A stretch of DNA of 64,000 bases from Actinotalea caeni. GTDB taxonomy: Bacteria > Actinomycetota > Actinomycetes > Actinomycetales > Beutenbergiaceae. Both the position numbers and the translations under genes were made by a program. Positions 26,664 to 35,243 of this stretch are shown piece by piece (the first letter of the stretch is position 1; every line of letters starts with the position of its first letter). The notes under the pieces were generated by a model that worked only from the letters and a program-made list of their open reading frames with translations, made no database searches and was not told the DNA's origin. The stretch spans positions 62,001 to 126,000 of the forward strand of contig NZ_WNXX01000007.1 in NCBI RefSeq assembly GCF_009733795.1. The letters run 5' to 3'.

Positions 26664-27559
26664 GCGTCCTCCTCCGTCGTCGGTCGCGTGTACGGCAGCC
26701 GCGGGTCGACCTGCTGGTGCTCCCAGCTCTCGCGCAGCCACGCCCACGCCGGGTCGTCGGTCATCAGCCAGACGCCGTCGGTGGCGGGGCCGGCCATGAC
26801 GTTGAGGTAGTACAGGTCGACGCCGGGCAGCGTCATCGAGGGGCCGTGGTAGCCGTGCGGGACGAGCGCGACGTCGCCGGTGCGGACCTCGGCGGCGACG
26901 TCGATGGGCCGCTCGGGCGTGCCGTAGTTGCGGTGGTAGGCCATGCCGGGGCCGCCCGGCGTGTCGGCCACCTCGAAGTAGTAGATCTCCTCGAGCTCGC
27001 GCTCGACGTCGCTGTGGGTGTCGTGCTTGTGCGGCGGGTAGCCGGAGGTGTTGCCGCCCGGCGTGTAGACCTCGCACACCAGCATCCGCTCGACCTCGAC
27101 GCCGGAGTCGATCGTGTAGTTGTGGACCTGGCGGGAGCATGCGCCCGCGCCGCGCAGCAGCGTCGGCACCTCCTCGGACCGCAGCACCTGCAGCGGCAGC
27201 GTCCGCTCGGCCCGGGCGCGCGTCAGCGCCACCCGGGCGCCGGTGCCGCCCGCGACGACCTCGACCGTGCTGCCCAGCGGCAGGTAGGCGAAGTCGACGG
27301 GGCCGTGCCAGATCTCGGCGCGGCCGGCGAGGTCGACCGTGGTCCGCTCGCCGGTCGAGGTGGTCGCCGCCAGGCTCACGTCGCCGCGCAGCGGCAGCAG
27401 CCCGCCCTCGTCCGCGGTGAGGTCGAACCGCAGCCGGGCACCGGCGTCGAGGTCCTGCACGAGCAGGCCGGACCAGGCCCAGCCGGCGGTCTCGGGCGTG
27501 ACGTCGGTGACGACGCCGGGCCGACCGGTCGAGCCGGCGCGCACCACGTGCTCGGTCAC
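26660..27559 (-). CDS. iolB: 5-deoxy-glucuronate isomerase
   Basis: A 299-residue double-cupin protein. The metal-site region [23 protein letters not shown] (split here by position, about residues 165-187) and [12 protein letters not shown] are the IolB signatures. It converts 5-deoxy-glucuronate to 2-deoxy-5-keto-gluconate, the substrate of IolC. It starts at GTG 27559, overlapping the upstream stop (GTGA). Confidence 0.92.
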   Translation of the reverse strand: MTEHVVRAGSTGRPGVVTDVTPETAGWAWSGLLVQDLDAGARLRFDLTADEGGLLPLRGDVSLAATTSTGERTTVDLAGRAEIWHGPVDFAYLPLGSTVEVVAGGTGARVALTRARAERTLPLQVLRSEEVPTLLRGAGACSRQVHNYTIDSGVEVERMLVCEVYTPGGNTSGYPPHKHDTHSDVERELEEIYYFEVADTPGGPGMAYHRNYGTPERPIDVAAEVRTGDVALVPHGYHGPSMTLPGVDLYYLNVMAGPATDGVWLMTDDPAWAWLRESWEHQQVDPRLPYTRPTTEEDA

Positions 27560-28425
27560 AGCAGCCCCACCGCCTGGTCGACGGCGGCGGCGACGTCGCC
27601 GTCCGGCGGGTACAGCAGCGCGCGACCGACCGCGAGACCGGTCACCGCGGGCAGCGAGGCCGCGGCGCGCCAGGGCTGGGCCTCGGCCGGGTCCGGCCCG
27701 ACCTCGCCGCCCAGCAGCAGCACCGGCAGCGTGGTGGCGGCCAGCACGCGGTCCATCTCCGGCACCGCGGGCAGCTTCAGCCAGGTGTAGGCGGAGCTGC
27801 GCCCGAGGCCCGAGGCGATCGTGACCGACCGGATGACGGCGTCGGGGGAGAGGTCGTTGCGGACCCGCCCGTCGACCCGGGTGCTCCAGAACGGCTCGAC
27901 GAGCGCGACCAGCCCGCGCTCGGCGAGCTCGTCGACGGCGCGCGCGCACGCCTCCATGGTCGCGACGCTCGCGGGGTCGTCGGGGTCGATCCGCAGCAGC
28001 ATCTTGCCGCCGTCGAGACCCGACTCGGCGATGCCGCGGGCGTCGTAGCCGGTGAACCGGTCGTCGAGCTCGAACGCCGTGCCGGCCAGCCCGCCGCGGT
28101 TCATCGAGCCCAGCACGAGCTTGTGGTCGAGCGCACCGAGCAGCGCCAGCTCCTCGACGAGGTCGGCGGTGCCGAGGAAGCCGTGCACACCGGGCCGCGA
28201 CAGCGCGACGGCGATGCGCTCGAGGAGGTCCGCGCGGTCGGCCATCGCGCGCGGGTCGTCCGCGACGGCGAGCGAGCCGCGCGCGGGGTGGTCGGCCGCG
28301 ATGACCAGCAGCTTCTCGCCCGCGGGTGCACCGGGGAAGCGCGGGCGCTCGCGCAGCCGCTCGGCGAGCAGGCCTGGCCGCTCGCGGCGCACCGCGGTGA
28401 TGTCGGCGCCGGTGGTCGCCGTCAT
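27556..28425 (-). CDS. Cgl0159-type (beta/alpha)8 protein, probable IolJ-equivalent aldolase
   Basis: A 289-residue TIM-barrel protein of the group found in actinobacterial iol clusters (known from C. glutamicum locus Cgl0159). Visible features: KLLVIAADHPARGSLAV, FLGTADLVEEL, a lysine on a strand end (SAYTWLKLPAVPEM) and GLAVGRALLYP. The class I aldolase-like layout, and the absence of any other aldolase in the operon, suggest it cleaves 2-deoxy-5-keto-gluconate-6-phosphate to DHAP and malonate semialdehyde. That role is inference. ATG overlaps the iolC stop. Confidence 0.75.
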   Translation of the reverse strand: MTATTGADITAVRRERPGLLAERLRERPRFPGAPAGEKLLVIAADHPARGSLAVADDPRAMADRADLLERIAVALSRPGVHGFLGTADLVEELALLGALDHKLVLGSMNRGGLAGTAFELDDRFTGYDARGIAESGLDGGKMLLRIDPDDPASVATMEACARAVDELAERGLVALVEPFWSTRVDGRVRNDLSPDAVIRSVTIASGLGRSSAYTWLKLPAVPEMDRVLAATTLPVLLLGGEVGPDPAEAQPWRAAASLPAVTGLAVGRALLYPPDGDVAAAVDQAVGLL

Positions 28426-29387
28426 GCCGAGGCCCCTGCGAGCAGGTCCTCGACCTCCGCCGTCGTCGGCATCGCGGTCGAGCACTCCAGACGGGAGGCG
28501 ACGATCGCACCGGCCGCGCTCGCGAACGCGATCGTGCGGTGCAGGTCCCAGCTGCTGAGCAGGCCGTGGCACAGCGCGCCCCCGAAGCCGTCCCCGGCGC
28601 CGAGGCCGTTGACGACCTCGACCCGGCTCGCCTCGACGACGACCTCCTCGTCCGCGGTGCGGGCGAGCACGCCGCGCGGCCCCATCTTGACGATCGCGAG
28701 CTCGACGCCGGCCTCCAGCAGCGCGGCCGCGGCGCGGTCGGGTTCGGTCTCGCCGACCGCCATCGCGCACTCCTCGCGGTTGCCGACCGCGACGGTCACG
28801 TGGCCGAGCACGTCCCGGACGGCGGCGCTCGCGGTCGCCTCGTCGGCCCACAGCGTCGGCCGGTAGTCGAGGTCGAGCACGGTGTGCGTGCGACGGCCGC
28901 GGATCTCCAGCGCGGCGTGGTGCGCGGCGCGGCTGGGCTCGACCGAGAGCCCGGTGACGGTCGTCCACAGCAGCCGCGCGGAGGTGACGGCGTCGGCGTG
29001 GGCGCGCAGGTGCTCGGCGGTGATCTGCAGGTCGGGTGCGCTCGGCTCGCGGTAGAACCACAGCGGGAAGTCGTCCGGCGGGTGGATCTCGCAGAAGGTG
29101 ATCGGGGTGTGCAGGTGGGGGTCGACGACGACGAACCGGTCGTCGACGCCGAGGTCGCGCATCTGGCGGCGCACGTAGATGCCGAACGGGTCGTCGCCGA
29201 CGCCGGTGACGACCGCCGCGCTGCGCCCGTGCCGGGCGGCCGCGACCGCCACGTTGGTGGGGCTGCCCCCGAGGAACTTGCCGAAGGACGTGACATCCTC
29301 CAGGCCGACACCGATCTGCAGCGGGTACAGGTCGACGCCGCTGCGCCCCATCGTGAGGACGTCGAAGCCGGGCTCGTCCTGGGTCAT
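28422..29387 (-). CDS. iolC: 5-dehydro-2-deoxygluconokinase
   Basis: A 321-residue PfkB-family kinase with LGGSPTNVAVAAARHG near the N-terminus and the catalytic-base motif VNGLGAGDGFGGAL near residue 260. It phosphorylates 2-deoxy-5-keto-gluconate. It is the first gene of the seven-gene iol operon and diverges from the GntR regulator; an IolR-like palindrome lies 89 bp upstream of its start. The first five genes of the operon overlap by 4 bp each. Confidence 0.92.
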   Translation of the reverse strand: MTQDEPGFDVLTMGRSGVDLYPLQIGVGLEDVTSFGKFLGGSPTNVAVAAARHGRSAAVVTGVGDDPFGIYVRRQMRDLGVDDRFVVVDPHLHTPITFCEIHPPDDFPLWFYREPSAPDLQITAEHLRAHADAVTSARLLWTTVTGLSVEPSRAAHHAALEIRGRRTHTVLDLDYRPTLWADEATASAAVRDVLGHVTVAVGNREECAMAVGETEPDRAAAALLEAGVELAIVKMGPRGVLARTADEEVVVEASRVEVVNGLGAGDGFGGALCHGLLSSWDLHRTIAFASAAGAIVASRLECSTAMPTTAEVEDLLAGASA

Positions 29388-29475
29388 GGAAGGTCCCCCT
29401 GGTGGTGCTCGTGCGGTCGGTCGGTGACGCGCTCGGTACCGAGCCTGCCCGCTCCGGCGACGATCCGCAAGTCTT

Positions 29476-29485
29476 TGTCAGGACA
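29476..29485. promoter_or_regulatory. IolR-like GntR operator in the iolC/gntR divergon
   Basis: TGTCAGGACA (opposite strand TGTCCTGACA) matches the reported C. glutamicum IolR motif KGWCHTRACA at every position. It lies in the 155-bp gap between the divergent starts, near a TTGAAA hexamer (minus strand) for iolC and upstream of TAGTGT (29509-29514), a plausible -10 for gntR. A 13-of-14 match occurs before the transporter at 11731. Confidence 0.65.
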
Positions 29486-29542
29486 TTCTTTCAAACGATC
29501 GTCCGCAGTAGTGTGTCCACCATCCACCGACGGAGAGGGGGA

Positions 29543-30289
29543 GTGGTGACGGAGTCGACGCCGCTGCGGCTGGACCTGGACCGCTCGAGCCCGGTGCCGC
29601 TGTACCACCAGCTCGCCTCGGCCATCGAGGCCGCGATCGCGGACGGCCAGCTCGCGCCCGGCACGAGTCTCGAGAACGAGATCGCGCTCGCGGCCCGTCT
29701 CGGGATCTCGCGCCCCACGGCGCGGCAGGCGCTGAAGTCGCTCGTCGACCGGGGCCTGCTGGTGCGCCGCCGTGGTGTCGGCACCCAGGTCGCGCCGGCG
29801 CAGATCCACCGGTCCGTCGGGCTGACAAGCCTCTACGACGACCTCGCGGGCGCCGGCCGCCGGCCCGCGACCGAGCTGCTGGAGTGGCAGCCCGTCGAGG
29901 CGTCCGCCGAGGTCGCCGCGGAGCTCGAGGTCGAGCCCGGTGCGCCCGTGGTCATGGTCCGGCGGCTGCGGACCGCCGACGGCGAGCCGATCGCGCTGCT
30001 CACCAACTACCTGCCCGAGCACCTCGCGCCGCCGGCCGAGGACCTGGAGCGCACCGGGCTGTACGAGTGCCTGCGCGCACGCGGCACGCAGCCCGCGGTG
30101 GCGCGGCAGCGGATCGGCGCCCGTGTCGCGACCGCGGCCGAGGCGCGTGCGCTCGGCGAGGGGGCGCGCAGCGCGGTGCTCACCGCCGTCCGCGTGGCCT
30201 TCGACGACGCCGGTCGCGCCATCGAGTCCGGCCACCACGTCTACCGCGCCTCGGTGTACGCCTTCGAGACGACGATGTTCGCGCGCTGA
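29543..30289 (+). CDS. GntR-family (HutC/UTRA) regulator of inositol catabolism
   Basis: About 248 residues: an N-terminal winged helix (PLYHQLASAIEAAIADGQLAPG, then ARLGISRPTARQALKSLVDRGLL, residues about 17-75) and a UTRA ligand-binding domain (about 95-245). It is divergent from the complete iol operon with a palindrome matching the IolR consensus between them, so repression of iol genes relieved by an inositol intermediate is likely. GTG 29543 or 29546 both follow the GGAGAGGGGG Shine-Dalgarno. Confidence 0.85.
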   Translation: MVTESTPLRLDLDRSSPVPLYHQLASAIEAAIADGQLAPGTSLENEIALAARLGISRPTARQALKSLVDRGLLVRRRGVGTQVAPAQIHRSVGLTSLYDDLAGAGRRPATELLEWQPVEASAEVAAELEVEPGAPVVMVRRLRTADGEPIALLTNYLPEHLAPPAEDLERTGLYECLRARGTQPAVARQRIGARVATAAEARALGEGARSAVLTAVRVAFDDAGRAIESGHHVYRASVYAFETTMFAR

Positions 30290-30320
30290 GGGCGCGCCCG
30301 GTCCCGGCGCGGCACCGCGT

Positions 30321-30770
30321 CTACAGCAGCGCCGCCGTCGTGGCCACGAGCGCGAACGCCCCGACGATCAGCGCCACCCGCGCGAGGTGGAAGCCGTCCC
30401 AGCGGCGGCGCTGCTCGCGCCAGTCGTCGGGGTGGGAGTCGGCCGTCCAGGTCGAGGTGCGGTTGTTGATCGGGACCAGCACCGCGACCGACAGCACCAC
30501 GCTCACGGCCAGCAGCGCAGCGGCCGTGAGCGACAGCGCGCCGCCGGCGCCGCCCGTGGCCGCCGCGAGGCCCGCCGTCAGCGCGAGCGAGGTGATGTAC
30601 CAGACGGGCATGAGCCGCCCGAGCATGCGTGCGCCGTGGGCGCCGGCCTCGAGCGACGGCCCGACGGCGAGCCCGTGGATGATCGGGTTGAGCACGGCGG
30701 CGACCGCGAGCTCGACGCCGACCATGAGGCCGACGACGGTGACGGTGAGCGCTGCGAGGGCGACGGTCAT
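30321..30770 (-). CDS. DUF1772-like four-helix membrane protein
   Basis: 149 residues with four predicted membrane helices (about residues 5-30, 50-72, 77-98 and 125-148) and NPIIHGLAVG plus a WDGFHLAR segment, as in DUF1772/anthrone-oxygenase-like proteins. The function in bacteria is not known. A GGA Shine-Dalgarno (AAAGGA) precedes it. It is divergent from a tetR gene with two palindromic sites between, so it is probably repressed by that regulator. Confidence 0.7.
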   Translation of the reverse strand: MTVALAALTVTVVGLMVGVELAVAAVLNPIIHGLAVGPSLEAGAHGARMLGRLMPVWYITSLALTAGLAAATGGAGGALSLTAAALLAVSVVLSVAVLVPINNRTSTWTADSHPDDWREQRRRWDGFHLARVALIVGAFALVATTAALL

Positions 30771-30781
30771 GGGATCCTTTG

Positions 30782-30816
30782 GGTTAGCGGCGCTAGCGAG
30801 GTTAGCAGTGCTAACC
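30782..30816. promoter_or_regulatory. Two TetR operators in the DUF1772/tetR divergon
   Basis: GGTTAGCAGTGCTAACC (30800-30816) is a perfect palindrome with 8-bp arms; GGTTAGCGGCGCTAGCG (30782-30798) is a diverged copy 18 bp away. Both lie between the divergent starts. Confidence 0.75.
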
Positions 30817-30850
30817 TAAGGCTGCGACCGACGATGGTCGAGGAGGGGTC

Positions 30851-31402
30851 GTGACGGACGAGGCTGGACGCAGGCGGGACGACGAGCGCCGTCGGCGGAT
30901 CCTCGAGCTCGCGCGCGAGCGAGCGGACGCCGAGGGCTGGGGCGCCGTGACGACGCGCCACCTCGCCACCGCCATCGGCTACACCCAGCCCGTGCTCTAC
31001 CGGCACTTCCCGGGCGGCAAGGCCGAGATCATGCTCGCGGTCGCGCTCGAGGGCTTCGCGGAGCTGACGCGGCGGTGCCGGGCTGCGGTGGCGGGCAGGC
31101 GCGGCCGCCCCGCGATCGAGACCGCCGCACGGGCCTACCTCGACTTCGCGCGCGAGCACCCGGCGGTCTACGAGGCGATGTTCGAGCAGGTGATCGGCGC
31201 CCGCTTCGCCAGCGCGGACACGCCCCAGGTGCTGCGCGAGGGGTTCGAGACCCTCGCCGCCGTGCTCGGCGACGACGGGGAGACGACGACCGAGGTGTTC
31301 TGGGCCGCGCTGCACGGCATGAGCGAGCTGGAGCGCGCCGGCCGCATGCGGGCCGAGCACCGCGACGCCCGCGTGGCCGAGCTGGCGGCCCGCTTCGGCT
31401 GA
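30851..31402 (+). CDS. TetR-family regulator
   Basis: 183 residues with helix-turn-helix TTRHLATAIGYTQPVLYRHFPGGKAEI (about 36-62) and a WHG-type C-terminal domain. GTG 30851 is preceded by GAGGAGGGG. Divergent from the DUF1772 gene, with two palindromes between, which are its likely operators. The inducer is unknown. Confidence 0.88.
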   Translation: MTDEAGRRRDDERRRRILELARERADAEGWGAVTTRHLATAIGYTQPVLYRHFPGGKAEIMLAVALEGFAELTRRCRAAVAGRRGRPAIETAARAYLDFAREHPAVYEAMFEQVIGARFASADTPQVLREGFETLAAVLGDDGETTTEVFWAALHGMSELERAGRMRAEHRDARVAELAARFG

Positions 31403-31420
31403 CCGGGCGGGCCCGCTCGC

Positions 31421-32350
31421 TCAGGAGGTGATGTCCGCCGTCGTGAACCGCGCCCACGCGAGCGAGCCGAAGACGGCGACCCAGGCCAGCTGCACGAGCA
31501 GCCCCTGGCCGAGCAGCGACCACGACACCTCGGCGCGGAGGAACTCGGCGAAGTCGAACCAGTGGTGCGACAGCAGGAACGGGTGGATCGCCTCCACCTG
31601 CGGCAGCGAGTCCAGCACGTTGGACAGGATCGAGACGACGACGGTCGCCGCGATGACGCCGATCGGCACCTCGGTCAGCGTCGAGAAGAACAGCCCGACG
31701 GCGAGCAGACCGGTCAGCGACAGCGCCACGTAGCCGGCCACGCCCAGCATCCGGGCGAACCCGGCAGCCGCGCTGACGCTCTGGCCCGAGAGCAGATCGA
31801 GGTCGCCGTAGCCGAAGTACACCCACCCGGTCACGAGCGCGGCCGCCGTCACCAGCGCGATCGCGACGACGACGAGCGTCAGCGCCGCGATCGCCTTGGC
31901 CGCGAGCAGCCGGCCGCGGCCCACGGGCACGACCAGCAGGTAGCGCAGCGTGCCGGCCGACGCCTCGCCCGCGACGGCGTCGGCGGCGGCGATGCTCACG
32001 CCGAGCGGCAGCAGCAGCGGCAGGCACAGGAACAGCGCGGTGACGACCAGGAACAGCCCGTTGCCGCTCACCCGCTCGATGAACCCCGGGCCCTGGCCGC
32101 TGAAGGCGCTGTCGACCGTGGCGCGCACGATCGTGCCGACCAGCACCGGCACCAGCGCGAGCAGCAGCACGAGCAGCTGCGTGCGGCGGCGGCCGAGCAC
32201 GAGCCGCAGCTCGCTGCGCAGCAGCCGGCCGAAGGCGCCGCGGGTCGCGCGCACCTCGGCGTCCTCCCGCGCCGCGGCCGCGGGGGTCGTCGCAGCCGCG
32301 GCCGGTGCGACCGTGGCCGGCCCGGTCTCCAGCGCCTCACCCCGAGACAT
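31421..32350 (-). CDS. ABC-2 type transporter permease
   Basis: 309 residues: an Ala/Pro-rich cytoplasmic N-terminus of about 40 residues, then six hydrophobic segments. AGEASAGTLRYLLVVPVGRGRLLAAK is the typical ABC-2 membrane-protein segment. It pairs with the ATPase encoded immediately upstream (14-bp overlap). The direction is presumably export. The substrate is unknown. Confidence 0.85.
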   Translation of the reverse strand: MSRGEALETGPATVAPAAAATTPAAAAREDAEVRATRGAFGRLLRSELRLVLGRRRTQLLVLLLALVPVLVGTIVRATVDSAFSGQGPGFIERVSGNGLFLVVTALFLCLPLLLPLGVSIAAADAVAGEASAGTLRYLLVVPVGRGRLLAAKAIAALTLVVVAIALVTAAALVTGWVYFGYGDLDLLSGQSVSAAAGFARMLGVAGYVALSLTGLLAVGLFFSTLTEVPIGVIAATVVVSILSNVLDSLPQVEAIHPFLLSHHWFDFAEFLRAEVSWSLLGQGLLVQLAWVAVFGSLAWARFTTADITS

Positions 32351-33326
32351 CGAAACCCTGCCCGGTCAGCTCCACGAAGAGGTCCTCCAGCGTCGGACGG
32401 CGGATCTCCAGACCCAGCACCGGCACCCCGGCGGCGACGAGCGCGGGCGCGACGTCGGCGAGCGCCACCGCGCCCAGCCGCGCCGCCACCACCTCGCCGT
32501 CGACGGCGGTCTCCTCGAGCCCGAGACGAGCGAACGTCTCGCGGGCCTGCGCGAGCGAGCCCGGCTCGGTCGTCACGACGACCTGGGCGGCGTCGGCCGT
32601 GCCCAGCGCGTCGCGCGGGCCCTGCACGAGCAGCCGACCCTGGCGCATGACGCCGACGTGCGTGCACACCTGGTCGATCTCCGACAGCAGGTGCGAGGAC
32701 ACGAGGATCGTCGCGCCCTCGCCCGCGAGCTCGCGCACGAGGTGCCGCACCTCGCGGGTGCCCTGCGGGTCGAGACCGTTGGTGGGCTCGTCGAGCACGA
32801 GCAGCTCGCGCGGGCGCAGCAGCGCGGCGGCGAGGCCGAGCCGCTGCTTCATGCCGAGCGAGTACTGCCGGTAGGGCTTGCGCGCGGCCGCCGCGAGCCC
32901 GACCCGCTCCAGCGCGTCGCCGATCCGGCGGGCCGAGGTGCGGCGCGGCGCGCTGGCGTCGACGGCGTCGAGCCGCTCGAGGTTCGCACGGCCCGACAGG
33001 TACGGCTGGAACGCCGGCCCCTCGACGAGGGCACCGACGCGTGGCAGCACCCGGGCCCCGCCGTCGGGCATCGGCTCACCGAGCAGCCAGGCACGCCCGG
33101 CGGTGGCCTGCACCAGCCCGAGCAGCATCCGGATCGTCGTCGTCTTGCCGGAGCCGTTGGGGCCGAGGAAGCCGTACACGGCGCCGCGGGGCACCTCCAG
33201 GTCGATGCCGTCGACGGCGACCTGGCCGTTGCGGAACCGCTTCGTCAGGCCCTCGCTGCGCACCACCGGCGCGCCGACGGCGCCCCCGTCGAGGGCGCCG
33301 TCGGGCCGAGTCGCGGTCGGGGTCAC
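32337..33326 (-). CDS. ABC transporter ATP-binding protein (DrrA/CcmA type)
   Basis: 329 residues: Walker A GPNGSGKTT, a variant signature YSLGMKQR instead of LSGGQ (common in this subfamily), Walker B LLVLDEPTNGLD and the H-loop SSHLLSE. The C-terminal 100 residues are the DUF4162-like extension. It overlaps the LolA-like gene upstream (GTGA) and the permease gene downstream, so the three form one operon. Confidence 0.9.
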   Translation of the reverse strand: MTPTATRPDGALDGGAVGAPVVRSEGLTKRFRNGQVAVDGIDLEVPRGAVYGFLGPNGSGKTTTIRMLLGLVQATAGRAWLLGEPMPDGGARVLPRVGALVEGPAFQPYLSGRANLERLDAVDASAPRRTSARRIGDALERVGLAAAARKPYRQYSLGMKQRLGLAAALLRPRELLVLDEPTNGLDPQGTREVRHLVRELAGEGATILVSSHLLSEIDQVCTHVGVMRQGRLLVQGPRDALGTADAAQVVVTTEPGSLAQARETFARLGLEETAVDGEVVAARLGAVALADVAPALVAAGVPVLGLEIRRPTLEDLFVELTGQGFDVSG

Positions 33327-34504
33327 GCGAGGCCGGCAGCCTCGAGCAGCGTCTCGCCGGGCACCGCCCCGACGAGGATGCGGCCGTCGTCGGTGACGAG
33401 GACCGACAGCAGCGTCGAGGAGAGCAGCCGGCCGCCGTCGACCGGGGTCGTCAGCTGCTCGTAGAGCGCGGCGCGGTCGAGCTCGGTGCCGCCGCCCATG
33501 TCGCCGAACAGCTCCTCACCGGGCCCGCCCCCGAGCGGGTGGTCGAGCTCGTCGGCCACGGCCGCGGGGTCACCGGTCAGCAGCGCCTCCAGGTCGCCCC
33601 CGGAGCGCTCGACGACGGTGGCGAAGCCCTCGCCGCTGACGGTCACGCCGTCGGGGACGTCGCCGGTGTGCTCGGGCGCGGCGTCGAGGTCGCCGAGCTC
33701 GACGACCTTCTCGGTCACCTCGGCGCCCGACGGCGTCGAGAACGTGAGCGCGGCGTCGCTCGGCGCGGAGAAGCTCACGTCGGTGTAGGCGAGCTCGAGC
33801 GCCGGGGCGTTGGTGGCCTCGGTGCTCCACACCTGCACCGACAGCGGCACGAGGGTCTCGCCGTCGACGGCCACGACCACGCGGTCGACGAGGGTGCCGT
33901 CGTCGGTCGGCGTCACGACGACCTGGTAGGCGGCCCGCCCGGCGACGACCACCGCGTCACCGACGGTGACGTCGGCGTGCTCCTCGGCGCGCTCGAGCAG
34001 CTGCTGGGCGAGGTCCTGCGGCGTCGGCAGCGTGCCGGCGGCCTCGGCCGCGGCGTGCTCGGCCTCGGCGTCGGCGAGGTGCTCCTGGGCGTCCGGCCCG
34101 AGCGTCAGGTGCACGACCTGGTGGCTGGAGGACGCGTAGGTCCAGGCCTCCGGGCCGTCGGTCACCACCGAGTACTCCGAGGTGGTGCCGAGCAGCGAGA
34201 CGCGCGAGCGACCCTCGGCGTCGGTCCACATCCGGATCGTGCTCGAGCCCGACAGCAGGTTGAGCGGGTCGGCGCCACCGGTCATCTGGGCGGGGATCTC
34301 CGGCAGCCCCAGCCGCGCGGTGTAGACCGCGGAGCCGGACATCGGCACCGGCTCCGCCTCGACGACGGCGGCGGCCAGCTCCTCGGGCGTGCGGTCGGGG
34401 AGCTCGGGGGAGTCCGCGGAGGCGAGGGTCGGGATCGTGGCGGCTGCCACGACCGCGACCGCGGCGGCTGCCGGGACGGTCCAGCGCAGGAGCGTGCGGT
34501 TCAT
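33323..34504 (-). CDS. LolA-like/DUF2092-type exported protein
   Basis: 393 residues with an N-terminal signal or anchor (MNRTLLRW, hydrophobic to about residue 30, cleavage plausible after ALASA). The mature part has SGSAVYTARLGLPEIPAQM, TIRMWTDAEGRSRVSLLG and VSLQVWS-like strands of the incomplete beta-barrel seen in LolA/RseB-like actinobacterial proteins. It is the first gene of an operon with an ABC exporter and is divergent from a two-component system, suggesting an envelope-sensing or lipid-binding role. The function is inferred from fold and context only. Confidence 0.7.
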   Translation of the reverse strand: MNRTLLRWTVPAAAAVAVVAAATIPTLASADSPELPDRTPEELAAAVVEAEPVPMSGSAVYTARLGLPEIPAQMTGGADPLNLLSGSSTIRMWTDAEGRSRVSLLGTTSEYSVVTDGPEAWTYASSSHQVVHLTLGPDAQEHLADAEAEHAAAEAAGTLPTPQDLAQQLLERAEEHADVTVGDAVVVAGRAAYQVVVTPTDDGTLVDRVVVAVDGETLVPLSVQVWSTEATNAPALELAYTDVSFSAPSDAALTFSTPSGAEVTEKVVELGDLDAAPEHTGDVPDGVTVSGEGFATVVERSGGDLEALLTGDPAAVADELDHPLGGGPGEELFGDMGGGTELDRAALYEQLTTPVDGGRLLSSTLLSVLVTDDGRILVGAVPGETLLEAAGLA

Positions 34505-34586
34505 GCCCTCGAGTATCCGACGGCGTCCCTGAGAGGCCGCTGAGAGCGTCCGCCCGCGCGCGGCGGGCGTGCGCGATGCTGGACCC

Positions 34587-35243
34587 ATGCGGATCCTCGT
34601 GGTCGACGACGAGCGCACGCTCGCGCGGTCGGTCGCGCGCGGGCTGCAGGCCGAGGGGTTCGCCGTCGACCTCGCCCACGACGGCGTCAGCGGGCTGGAG
34701 ATGGCGCGGTTCGGCGAGTACGACGCGATCGTCCTCGACATCATGCTGCCGGGCCGCAACGGCTACGACGTCGTCACGCAGCTGCGTCGCGACGGGGTGT
34801 GGACGCCGGTGCTGCTGCTCTCGGCGAAGGACGGCGACCACGACGTCGCCGACGGGCTCGACGTCGGTGCCGACGACTACCTCACGAAGCCGTTCTCGTT
34901 CGTGGTGCTGCTGGCGCGGCTGCGGGCCCTCACGCGACGCCCGGCCGCGCCGCGCCCGGCGGCGGTGACCGTCGGCCCGGTCACGCTCGACCCGGCGACC
35001 CACGAGGTGACCCGCGGCGGCGAGCCGATCGAGCTGACCACGCGGGAGTTCGCCCTGCTCGAGTACCTCATGCGGCACCCCGACCGGGTGGTCGGCAAGC
35101 TCGAGCTGCTCGACCACGTCTGGGACGGCGACGACGTCAACGTCGTCGAGCAGTACGTCGGCTACCTGCGCCGCAAGCTCGGGCGCGACCTCATCGTCAC
35201 CGTCCGCGGCGCCGGGTACCGCCTCGCCGCCCAGCCGTCGTGA
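34587..35243 (+). CDS. OmpR-family response regulator
   Basis: 218 residues: receiver domain with acidic pair VVDDER, phospho-acceptor Asp51 (VLDIMLPG), TKPF lysine, and a winged-helix C-terminus (residues about 125-215) ending TVRGAGYRL. ATG 34587 may be leaderless, since GATGCT sits 7 bp upstream. GTGA overlap with the kinase gene. It is divergent from the LolA-like/ABC operon across 82 bp, an obvious candidate target. Confidence 0.92.
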   Translation: MRILVVDDERTLARSVARGLQAEGFAVDLAHDGVSGLEMARFGEYDAIVLDIMLPGRNGYDVVTQLRRDGVWTPVLLLSAKDGDHDVADGLDVGADDYLTKPFSFVVLLARLRALTRRPAAPRPAAVTVGPVTLDPATHEVTRGGEPIELTTREFALLEYLMRHPDRVVGKLELLDHVWDGDDVNVVEQYVGYLRRKLGRDLIVTVRGAGYRLAAQPS

